A stretch of DNA of 18,405 bases, taken from assembly GCA_963526735.1 (NCBI GenBank), contig CAURNU010000008.1, positions 1 through 18,405 on the forward strand, read 5' to 3'. A program made the translations under genes and the position numbers. The stretch's first letter is position 1, and each line of letters begins with the position of its first letter. Shown piece after piece: positions 1 to 6,033 of this stretch. Source of the DNA: CAMUQR01 sp963526735. GTDB taxonomy: Bacteria; Patescibacteriota; Saccharimonadia; Saccharimonadales; Saccharimonadaceae. The notes beneath the pieces are model-generated. The model searched no databases. It saw nothing but the letters and a program-made list of their open reading frames with translations, and was not told the DNA's origin.

Positions 1-1992
1 AGTAGCGTTGGCGGTGCCAGCAGTGATGGAGTAGAGGTGATCGTGGACGCGGACGGGGGCTAAGGCTCTAGCAATAGAGTTATTGCCGAGCTGACCATAA
101 ATGTTATTTCCCCAACAATAGGCTTTAGCATCGGAACCTAGGGCACAGGTGTGATGAATACCAGTTGCTATTTGGGTTAAACTAACCCCGGCTGGGATTT
201 GCCCTTGATGAACAGCCACTGGGGTTGAGGAGTTAGTCGTAGTGTTATTGCCGAGTTGACCATCTTCTCCCCGACCCCAACAATAGGCTTTAGCATCGGA
301 ACCTAGGGCACAGGTGTGATGAATACCAGTTGCTATTTGGGTTAAACTAACCCCGGCTGGGATTTGCCCTTGATGAACAGCCACTGGGGTTGAGGAGTTA
401 GTCGTAGTGTTATTGCCGAGTTGACCATCTTCTCCCCGACCCCAACAATAGGCTTTAGCATCGGAACCTAGGGCACAGGTGTGACGAGATCCGCCATTAA
501 CACTCTTCCAGCGCATTGGATCAAGATGATTACCACTAACAGTTAGCTGAGTATTGCCAGTCACTGGACCAGTGGACGGTGTGATACTGGTGATGGTTGG
601 GTTTTGAGGTTGGTAGTATTCATAAGCTTGACTAAGGGTATGAGTGGTGTTATCTAGATTAGTGACGATGATGTCTACTTTACCGGCAGAATGAGCTGGC
701 ATAGTGATTTCTAGTTCGTAGGGTGAGATGTATTTAACTGGGACGGACGTGTTGTTGACTTTAACTTGAGTGCTACCGGCTGGAATTTGGCCTTGGTGGA
801 CGGCGACGGGAGTGAGAACTTTAGTTGTGGAGTTATTACCAAGCCGACCACCACCTCCACTACCCCAGCAATAAACCTTACCATCATCAGTTATAACACA
901 ATTATGATAGTACCCGGCGTCAATCTGTGAAATCATCTTATCGTACGGAATTTCGCCTCGATGCACTGCAATTGGATATACGCTATTAGAAATAGAACCA
1001 TCACCAAGCTGTCCGTCAGAATTATCACCCCAACAATATTCCCGCCGGCTAAAACTAAGAGCGCAAGTATATTGTGAGTTAGCCGTAATATGAGCAATCT
1101 CGTTCCATTCTAAAGTTGACATATTACCTTGACTAACCCCAGTTGGGACAGAGCGATCAGTATATGAACTATTTCCAAGCTGACCACGATAATTATACCC
1201 CCAACAATAAGCTTGATGATTAGACCCAACAGCACAAGTATGCGAGCTACCAACCGCTAATTGAGTTATATATACATTAGTTGGAATTTCACCCTGATGC
1301 ACAGCAGTTGGGACATTCATATGAACAGTTAAGTTATTGCCAAGCTGGCCATACTGATTATGTCCCCAACAATAAGCTTTATAGTTAGACCCTACAGCAC
1401 AAGTATGCATACCACCCATTGCAAGTTGTTTTATCGTCACGCCAGTTGGAATTTCTCCTTGAACTATAGAAACAGGAGTGTGTACGCTTGAATTTGTTCC
1501 ATTTCCTAGCTGACCAGCAGCATTGGCACCCCAGCAATAGACCCATTCATTAGAACCAAGAATACAAGTATGTTCATAACCAACAACCACTTTCTTGATC
1601 TTCACATCAGCTGGAATCTGACCTTGATAGACAGCACTCGGAGTCGAAGACTCGTTGGTAGAATTATTACCCAACTGACCATAGTTATTCGTACCCCAAC
1701 AATAAACTTTATTGTCAGATCCTAATGCACAGGAATGACCGCCCCCGACAGATATTTGAGTTAGTACAGTTTCCCGTTGAAAATCTTTTCCTCGAATCCG
1801 CACCTTATCCCCGCCAGCTGGTGTGCCAATGCGTGGGAAGACTGATTGGATTTGGAGGCCAGCGGCTTGGGAGGTCTGCGAGCGCTTAATGAAGCTCAGA
1901 ATCGATAGCGAACCGACGATAATCCCTAGAGACAGTACGACTGCCACGAATCGTTTCAGTTTCAAGGGTTTTTTGACTATTTTTTTGAGCAC
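1..1992 (-). CDS. Membrane-anchored or secreted RCC1-repeat / IPT-TIG protein (3' end outside window)
   Basis: An open frame runs without a stop from a GTG at 1992 to the window edge (664 codons). The upstream ATG at 2006 is ruled out because its frame meets TAG after nine codons; AGGCGAGG sits just before the GTG. Residues 1-13 are Lys-rich and about 14-35 form a membrane segment or uncleaved signal, so the rest should lie outside the cell. Nine RCC1-like repeats of about 55 residues follow, each with a C-x9-C-W-G core and a GQLGN turn: six at about 80-405, then three from about 495 to the edge. IPT/TIG-like half-domains flank the first array (about 47-70 and 405-462), and another N-terminal half (about 463-490) precedes the second. 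RCC1 repeats usually build beta-propellers used for binding; the ligand is unknown, and adhesion is only an inference. It has its own promoter. Confidence 0.85.
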   Translation of the reverse strand, partial: MLKKIVKKPLKLKRFVAVVLSLGIIVGSLSILSFIKRSQTSQAAGLQIQSVFPRIGTPAGGDKVRIRGKDFQRETVLTQISVGGGHSCALGSDNKVYCWGTNNYGQLGNNSTNESSTPSAVYQGQIPADVKIKKVVVGYEHTCILGSNEWVYCWGANAAGQLGNGTNSSVHTPVSIVQGEIPTGVTIKQLAMGGMHTCAVGSNYKAYCWGHNQYGQLGNNLTVHMNVPTAVHQGEIPTNVYITQLAVGSSHTCAVGSNHQAYCWGYNYRGQLGNSSYTDRSVPTGVSQGNMSTLEWNEIAHITANSQYTCALSFSRREYCWGDNSDGQLGDGSISNSVYPIAVHRGEIPYDKMISQIDAGYYHNCVITDDGKVYCWGSGGGGRLGNNSTTKVLTPVAVHQGQIPAGSTQVKVNNTSVPVKYISPYELEITMPAHSAGKVDIIVTNLDNTTHTLSQAYEYYQPQNPTITSITPSTGPVTGNTQLTVSGNHLDPMRWKSVNGGSRHTCALGSDAKAYCWGRGEDGQLGNNTTTNSSTPVAVHQGQIPAGVSLTQIATGIHHTCALGSDAKAYCWGRGEDGQLGNNTTTNSSTPVAVHQGQIPAGVSLTQIATGIHHTCALGSDAKAYCWGNNIYGQLGNNSIARALAPVRVHDHLYSITAGTANAT
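111..484. repeat. Exact 165-bp tandem repeat, about 2.3 copies, inside the RCC1 gene
   Basis: The blocks 111-275 and 276-440 appear identical, and 441-484 repeats the first 44 bases before the sequence diverges. The unit is 55 codons, one RCC1 repeat, so duplication keeps the frame. The other RCC1 repeats of the same gene are clearly diverged at the nucleotide level, which marks this as a recent duplication or gene conversion. Confidence 0.95.
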
Positions 1993-2023
1993 GCCTCGCC
2001 TCTCATGTTTAGTTTATTTTTAA

Positions 2024-2052
2024 ATTATAGCACAAGCATTTTATAAATACAA
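2024..2052 (-). promoter_or_regulatory. Extended -10 promoter of the RCC1-repeat gene
   Basis: On the minus strand TATAAT (2029-2024) is preceded by TGC, giving the extended -10 motif TGnTATAAT. TTGTAT (2052-2047) lies 17 bp upstream as a weak -35. The start would fall near 2017, about 25 nt before the GTG. This suggests transcription separate from the PAP2 gene upstream. Confidence 0.6.
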
Positions 2053-2077
2053 AGTCTACTCTCACCACTAGACATTT

Positions 2078-2608
2078 TTAAAGAATTGACATCACCACAA
2101 ACATGCCCATCATCGTCAAGCCCAACATCCAGCCAACCAACACATCAATCAGATAGTGTGCTCCGAGATACACCCGCGAAATGCCTATTAAAAACATCAA
2201 TATTGGCGTCAAAGCCGTTGTTATCATCACTAACCACATTGGCGCACCAAGATGCACCAGCACCAGCACTGCACCATACCACAACACCAACCCCACCGCT
2301 GCATGCCCGCTCGGAAAACTATACTTCGAGAACTTCATCTGACGAGCATAGGCTGTGTTCGGTCGCGCTTTACGAAAAATATGTTTCAGAACCGTCACTG
2401 TCACAAAAGTCACCAGCACCAATAGCGCCAGCTTGAAGATAATCGGCTTCTTAGCTAGCCAGCCAATCACCGCAAAAATCAACCCTGCTATACTCACAAA
2501 CACCGGCCCCGCCAAGCCTGTAATCACCGTCATCGGCCAGCGCCAAGACCGAGGCAATCGCAGAATCGCCTGACACGCTACACTGTAGAGTTTAGTGATT
2601 GTCTTCAT
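2078..2608 (-). CDS. PAP2-superfamily membrane phosphatase
   Basis: The 176-residue protein carries the three-part acid-phosphatase signature of the PAP2 family: K-x6-R-P with K75, R82 and P83; P-S-G-H at 99-102; and S-R-x5-H-x3-D with S144, R145, H151 and D155. The last two blocks hold the general acid His and the nucleophile His of the family. Hydrophobic stretches around 30-75 and 103-175 indicate a polytopic membrane protein with the active site at the membrane face. Relatives dephosphorylate lipid phosphates, including undecaprenyl pyrophosphate and phosphatidate; the exact substrate cannot be told from sequence. The gene stands alone, 85 bp ahead of the RCC1 gene, with its own promoter-like element behind the dnaK terminator. 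No Shine-Dalgarno is evident before its ATG. Confidence 0.9.
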   Translation of the reverse strand: MKTITKLYSVACQAILRLPRSWRWPMTVITGLAGPVFVSIAGLIFAVIGWLAKKPIIFKLALLVLVTFVTVTVLKHIFRKARPNTAYARQMKFSKYSFPSGHAAVGLVLWYGAVLVLVHLGAPMWLVMITTALTPILMFLIGISRVYLGAHYLIDVLVGWMLGLTMMGMFVVMSIL

Positions 2609-2638
2609 TGCTATTATTGTAACAAATTAACCATAAAA

Positions 2639-2647
2639 AATATAGCA
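2639..2647 (-). promoter_or_regulatory. Extended -10 element upstream of the PAP2 gene
   Basis: The minus strand reads TGCTATATT (2647-2639), an extended -10 with one mismatch in the hexamer. It would start transcription near 2632, about 24 nt before the ATG. A second -10-like TACAAT (2621-2616) lies so close to the ATG that it would give an almost leaderless mRNA. No convincing -35 was found. Confidence 0.4.
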
Positions 2648-2660
2648 TTTTGGTATTTTT

Positions 2661-2693
2661 AAAACACCCCGACATTTCTGCGCGGGGTATTTT
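2661..2693 (-). terminator. Rho-independent terminator of dnaK
   Basis: The arms AAAACACCCCG (2661-2671) and CGGGGTATTTT (2683-2693) pair over 11 bp with one G-U, around an 11-nt loop. Read from dnaK the stem ends in TTTT. It lies 28 bp beyond the dnaK stop codon. Confidence 0.75.
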
Positions 2694-2720
2694 AGTGATT
2701 TTGAGCATTAAGCCGATAAT

Positions 2721-4604
2721 TTATTTATCGTTAACGACTTCACCTTCAACAGCTTCATCTTCTTTTGAATCGGCTTTTTTGTCGGTGTTTTTGGCATCTT
2801 CGGCTTGAGCTTGATACATTTTGGCACCGATTGGCATGATAGCATCCTGCAGAGCTTTGGCAGCTTTTTCGAGTTCGTCTTTATCATCAGAGTTTTGATG
2901 AGTTTTAGCTTCTTCGACAGCTTTTTTAATCGCGTCTTTATCCTCATCTGAAATCTTGTCTTTGAACTCATCGGGCATTTTTTCAGCTTGATAAATGGCG
3001 TTTTCTAGAGCGTTGCGCGCATCGATTGCCTCACGCTTTTTCTTATCTTCATCAGCGTGCAATTCAGCGTCCTTTTGGGCTTTTTCGATGTCTTCTTTAC
3101 TCATATTACCGGAGTTTTGGATAGTAATCGATTGCTCTTTACCAGTACCTTTATCTTTGGCCGTCACGTTCAAAATACCGTTGGCGTCAAGGTTGAAAGT
3201 CACTTCAATTTGTGGCACACCACGAGGTGCTGGGGCAATGCCGTCCAGGATAAACCGACCAAGTGATTTGTTATCGTTAGCCATTTCGCGCTCACCCTGC
3301 AACACATGAATCTCGACTTGTGGCTGATTATCCGCAGCGGTTGAGAACACTTGTGATTTTGAGGCTGGAATAGTGGTGTTACGCTCAATCAATTTCGTTG
3401 ACACGCCACCCATGGTTTCAATACCGAGCGACAATGGAGTCACATCGAGTAGCAACACATCTTTAACATCACCAGCCAACACGCCACCTTGAATTGCTGC
3501 GCCAACTGCCACCACTTCGTCTGGGTTAACGCCTTTCATTGGTTCTTTGCCGAATAATTCCTTGACTTTATCAACCACGGCTGGCATACGGGTCATACCA
3601 CCAACCAACACCACTTCGTTGATGTCGCTTGGAGTTAGTTTCGCATCCTTGAGGGCTTTGTGAACTGGATCAGCTAGTTTATCGATCAGATCAGACACCA
3701 TTTCGACTAATTTAGCGCGAGTCAGCTTATATTCAAAGTGAATTGGACCATCTTCACCAGCGGTAATAAATGGCAGGTTAATTTCAACTTCAGTGGTTGA
3801 TGATAGCTCTTTTTTGGCTTTTTCAGCTTCGTCTTTGAGACGCTGCATAGCCGAGTTATCTTTGGTCAAATCAATACCGTATTCTTTTTTAAACTCATCG
3901 ACAAAATGGTTAACGATACGGTTGTCAAAGTCTTCACCACCGAGGTGGGTATCACCGTTGGTTGATTTAACTTCAAACACACCGTCACCTAATTCAAGCA
4001 CCGACACGTCGAACGTACCACCACCAAGGTCGAAGACGACGATTTGTTCGTCTCTTTTACCCTCGAGGCCGTAGGCTAGAGCGGCTGCGGTTGGTTCGTT
4101 AATAATACGCTTGACTTCCAAGCCAGCAATTTTACCAGCGTCTTTAGTGGCTTGACGTTGCGAGTCATCGAAGTACGCAGGAACAGTAATAACCGCTTCG
4201 GTGACTTTTTCGCCCAGAAAAGCTTCGGCGTCAGCTTTGATTTTGCTGAGAATCATGGCTGAAACTTCTTCTGGGGTATATTCTTTACCGTCCATTACCA
4301 CAGCGACACCATTGCCTTTTTTGACAATTTCGTAAGGTGAAATATCGAGGTCGTTTTGGACTTCCTTGTCACTAAACTTACGACCAATCAAGCGTTTCAC
4401 ACCATAAATGGTGTTTTTTGGGTTAGTGACGCGTTGACGTTGCGCCAATTTACCGACGAGGCGCTCACCTTTTTTGCTGATAGCCACTACACTTGGCGTG
4501 GTGCGATCACCTTCGGCGTTAGTGATAACTTCTGGTTTGCCGGCCACCATATAAGCAAAGGCACTGTTAGTGGTACCGAGGTCAATTCCGATAATTTTTC
4601 CCAT
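2721..4604 (-). CDS. dnaK: Hsp70 chaperone DnaK
   Basis: At 627 residues this is a full-length DnaK, the ATP-driven cytoplasmic chaperone that works with DnaJ and GrpE. The phosphate-binding motif IDLGTTNS is at 7-14, the second phosphate loop FDLGGGTFDVS at 191-201, the adenosine-binding segment VVLVGGMTRMP at 331-341, and the interdomain linker DVLLLDVTPLSLG at 382-394. After these come the peptide-binding beta domain and a charged, Lys/Glu-rich helical lid ending in an acidic tail. The stretch at about 70-100 retains the insertion of some 23 residues that is missing from Firmicutes and Actinobacteria DnaK. The start is fixed by AAGGAG just upstream. Neither grpE, dnaJ nor hrcA is adjacent; the gene has its own promoter, double CIRCE and terminator, so it is apparently monocistronic. 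Confidence 0.99.
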   Translation of the reverse strand: MGKIIGIDLGTTNSAFAYMVAGKPEVITNAEGDRTTPSVVAISKKGERLVGKLAQRQRVTNPKNTIYGVKRLIGRKFSDKEVQNDLDISPYEIVKKGNGVAVVMDGKEYTPEEVSAMILSKIKADAEAFLGEKVTEAVITVPAYFDDSQRQATKDAGKIAGLEVKRIINEPTAAALAYGLEGKRDEQIVVFDLGGGTFDVSVLELGDGVFEVKSTNGDTHLGGEDFDNRIVNHFVDEFKKEYGIDLTKDNSAMQRLKDEAEKAKKELSSTTEVEINLPFITAGEDGPIHFEYKLTRAKLVEMVSDLIDKLADPVHKALKDAKLTPSDINEVVLVGGMTRMPAVVDKVKELFGKEPMKGVNPDEVVAVGAAIQGGVLAGDVKDVLLLDVTPLSLGIETMGGVSTKLIERNTTIPASKSQVFSTAADNQPQVEIHVLQGEREMANDNKSLGRFILDGIAPAPRGVPQIEVTFNLDANGILNVTAKDKGTGKEQSITIQNSGNMSKEDIEKAQKDAELHADEDKKKREAIDARNALENAIYQAEKMPDEFKDKISDEDKDAIKKAVEEAKTHQNSDDKDELEKAAKALQDAIMPIGAKMYQAQAEDAKNTDKKADSKEDEAVEGEVVNDK

Positions 4605-4702
4605 ATTTTTCTCCTTTTTTAAAAATTATTTAATAAAACTTCTTGAACTTATTCATATATTATATAAAGAGCGAGTGTGGTTAGAAACTCTGCCGGCTGA
4701 TT

Positions 4703-4729
4703 TTAGCAATCAAGCCTAACGAGTGCTAA
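4703..4729. promoter_or_regulatory. CIRCE operator 1 (HrcA site), downstream copy
   Basis: The sequence is TTAGCAATC, a 9-bp spacer, then GAGTGCTAA. The CIRCE consensus is TTAGCACTC-N9-GAGTGCTAA, so 17 of 18 arm bases match, the single mismatch being in the left arm. It lies just past the expected transcription start of dnaK, where HrcA would block early elongation or open-complex formation and where the element would also sit in the mRNA leader. Confidence 0.92.
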
Positions 4730-4739
4730 TCATGCACCT

Positions 4740-4768
4740 ATTGTAGCTAATTAGCACTCTAATGTCAA
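4740..4768 (-). promoter_or_regulatory. Sigma-70-type promoter of dnaK
   Basis: The minus strand shows a perfect -35 TTGACA (4768-4763), a 17-bp spacer and -10 TACAAT (4745-4740). The -35 lies inside the spacer of CIRCE 2 and CIRCE 1 begins about four bases past the predicted start near 4733. This is the classical layout of an HrcA-repressed housekeeping-sigma heat-shock promoter. The leader is about 130 nt. Confidence 0.88.
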
Positions 4769-4777
4769 GACTGCTAA
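4751..4777. promoter_or_regulatory. CIRCE operator 2 (HrcA site), upstream copy
   Basis: The sequence is TTAGCACTC, a 9-bp spacer, then GACTGCTAA, again one mismatch from the consensus, this time in the right arm. It encloses the -35 hexamer of the dnaK promoter and fills part of the -35/-10 spacer. Its centre is 48 bp from that of operator 1. Confidence 0.9.
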
Positions 4778-4810
4778 TTGTAGATTTTTCATTAAAATTA
4801 TGTTGTAATA

Positions 4811-4836
4811 AAAAAGTCTGCCTATTTGGCAGACTT
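4811..4836 (-). terminator. Terminator overlapping the 3' end of the 202-codon gene
   Basis: AAGTCTGCC (4814-4822) and GGCAGACTT (4828-4836) form a perfect 9-bp stem with a 5-nt loop. On the minus strand it is followed by a run of five or more T. The stop codon (4824-4822) lies at the loop, so the last codons of the gene form one arm. It insulates the gene from the dnaK promoter about 45 bp further on. Confidence 0.85.
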
Positions 4837-5430
4837 AAGAGTCATATACTCCAAGAATGTGCCGAGATTGAACGTCTCGGTCACATCATGTTTATCCTGA
4901 CCTTTCTTTTTACGCTCACCTCCATTATCTTTATATGCGGCATATTTTCTGATGAAAATTCTTTTTTTATCAATAACTATGCCGTAATGACCATGCTGAG
5001 TATCAGCTGCAATACTCTCACCCTTATACGGATAAAAGTCAATAGTATCATCATTGACTGACAGCCCGAAACTAAATCCGGCTTTTTTAAGACTTTTTAA
5101 ATCAAAAAAGATTATTAAAAAACTCTTAATTTTTTTCTCAAGCTTCAGCATTTCATTCGTCCAAGCAATTTCTTGATTTTGCAAGCGACGTAGCTGATCG
5201 CTTTTATTCCTAAGAAGCATGAGGGTTTGCTTCACCTCCAAAAGATTTAATTTTTGCAGATTTATTGTCCCATAACGACTCAATAAATTATTATATTCAG
5301 CTGTCTGAGATATAGATTTGTCTCGATTGATATCAATTTTATGACTTAATGCCACAAAGTTTTGTGCTGATTGACACAAAATATCATATTGATTAAGTGG
5401 GTCAAGTTTTTTAAATTCCTTCTTTTTCAC
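4822..5430 (-). CDS. Unrecognised cytoplasmic protein with central coiled coil
   Basis: I do not recognise this 202-residue protein. It starts with GTG, chosen because a near-perfect Shine-Dalgarno (AAGGAGGTGAT) lies 9 nt upstream while the two nearby ATG triplets run straight into TGA. It has no signal peptide or clear membrane span. Residues about 58-105 are rich in Leu, Lys, Gln and Glu with heptad-like spacing, suggesting a coiled coil. The C-terminal part (about 115-165) alternates short hydrophobic strands with Asp and Gly and may be a small beta domain. A Lys-rich loop follows at 172-181. The strong ribosome site and tight terminator argue for a real, well-translated gene. It is divergent from the surface-protein operon across shared regulatory DNA, which is the only hint of a functional link. 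Confidence 0.8.
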   Translation of the reverse strand: MKKKEFKKLDPLNQYDILCQSAQNFVALSHKIDINRDKSISQTAEYNNLLSRYGTINLQKLNLLEVKQTLMLLRNKSDQLRRLQNQEIAWTNEMLKLEKKIKSFLIIFFDLKSLKKAGFSFGLSVNDDTIDFYPYKGESIAADTQHGHYGIVIDKKRIFIRKYAAYKDNGGERKKKGQDKHDVTETFNLGTFLEYMTLKSAK

Positions 5431-5468
5431 ATCACATCACCTCCTTTTTGTGTGAAAAAGTTATTTAA

Positions 5469-5477
5469 ATTATACCA
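5469..5477 (-). promoter_or_regulatory. Extended -10 promoter of the 202-codon gene
   Basis: The minus strand reads TGGTATAAT (5477-5469), a full extended -10 match. The -35 region is poor (TTGCGC at 5496-5491, 16-bp spacing) and overlaps a palindrome shared with the divergent promoter. The start is expected near 5462. Confidence 0.6.
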
Positions 5478-5485
5478 TATTTTAT

Positions 5486-5499
5486 GCATAGCGCAATGC
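5486..5499. promoter_or_regulatory. Near-palindrome centred between divergent promoters (candidate operator)
   Basis: GCATAGCGCAATGC is an inverted repeat: GCAT and ATGC flank a GCGC core, with one A/A mismatch pair. Its centre, 5492.5, is exactly the midpoint of the two divergent TATAAT boxes at 5469-5474 and 5511-5516. It covers the -35 region of both. A regulator bound here would touch both promoters equally. The function is inferred from geometry alone. Confidence 0.4.
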
Positions 5500-5510
5500 T
5501 TTGACTTTTG

Positions 5511-5516
5511 TATAAT
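5511..5516 (+). promoter_or_regulatory. -10 box of the 162-codon / SGNH-vWA operon
   Basis: A perfect TATAAT with the start expected near 5523, leaving only about 14 nt before the ATG at 5537. There is no good -35 at 16-18 bp, because that position is taken by the palindrome at 5486-5499. Dependence on an activator, or a weak promoter, is possible. Confidence 0.5.
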
Positions 5517-5536
5517 GTTTATGGTTTAATTGATTT

Positions 5537-6025
5537 ATGGCACGTCCATCGCAAGCTTCTAGTCAAGTATCATCACGACCACTTCGGAAGTGTGTATTAA
5601 TCTGGCTCAGGAATATCTTGCTAGCGATTTTCTTAGTTATCTTATTAGTCATACTGTTTGTCGGAATTGAAACCTGGCGCCGCCAGAAATCCGCTCTATC
5701 CGTCCTCGGCAACGACCCAATTATGAGCAAACAATTATTAAATATGAAATTTATTAAACAAGAAGTTAAGGTCGATCCAGTTCTCCTCAACTGGAAACCA
5801 ACTTCGCCCGAGGTGATTAATTATTTTGAAGCTGATGGTGATCAGCGAGCGGTTTTTGACCGGCTTGTGAAATTTGTACAGGAGAATGGGTGGAGCAATA
5901 TTTCTCAATACAATGGTAATCAAAACGATATTAGATTTTCAGCCGAAAAAACGGATTTTACTCTATATGTCAGAGTTTATCCAAAAGATCAGGAGAAGAT
6001 CATAGTATACATACATAATCAATAA
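5537..6025 (+). CDS. Small single-span membrane protein of unknown function
   Basis: This 162-residue protein has a short basic N-terminus, one strong membrane span at about 19-44, and an outward domain of roughly 115 residues with mixed alpha/beta character (N-in, C-out by the positive-inside rule). No known motif is visible. The outer domain has no cysteine. It is the first gene of a two-gene unit: its TAA lies 8 bp before the ATG of the SGNH/vWA gene, whose Shine-Dalgarno overlaps this stop. Co-transcription suggests a partner or accessory of that surface protein. No Shine-Dalgarno is seen before its own ATG, and the predicted leader is very short, so near-leaderless initiation is plausible. 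Confidence 0.8.
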   Translation: MARPSQASSQVSSRPLRKCVLIWLRNILLAIFLVILLVILFVGIETWRRQKSALSVLGNDPIMSKQLLNMKFIKQEVKVDPVLLNWKPTSPEVINYFEADGDQRAVFDRLVKFVQENGWSNISQYNGNQNDIRFSAEKTDFTLYVRVYPKDQEKIIVYIHNQ

Positions 6026-6033
6026 GGAGCAAC

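Noticed and set aside
111..484. Direct repeats that could look like a CRISPR or satellite array
   Set aside because: The period is 165 bp with no spacer structure, it is in frame, and it translates to RCC1 repeats of the surrounding gene.
1990..2006. ATG at 2006 as the start of the RCC1 protein
   Set aside because: Its frame meets TAG after nine codons; the GTG at 1992 opens the long frame.
4721..4759. A single inverted repeat GAGTGCTAA-N21-TTAGCACTC as one operator
   Set aside because: The half-sites are in the wrong order and spacing for CIRCE; each pairs better with an outer half-site at 9 bp, giving two standard elements.
4762..5061. A 99-codon plus-strand frame opposite the 202-codon gene
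   Set aside because: It begins inside CIRCE 2, runs antisense to a gene with a strong ribosome site and terminator, has no ribosome site of its own and shows no domain.
5501..5506. TTGACT as a -35 hexamer for the plus-strand operon
   Set aside because: It lies only 4 bp from the TATAAT at 5511, far too close for a sigma-70 promoter.
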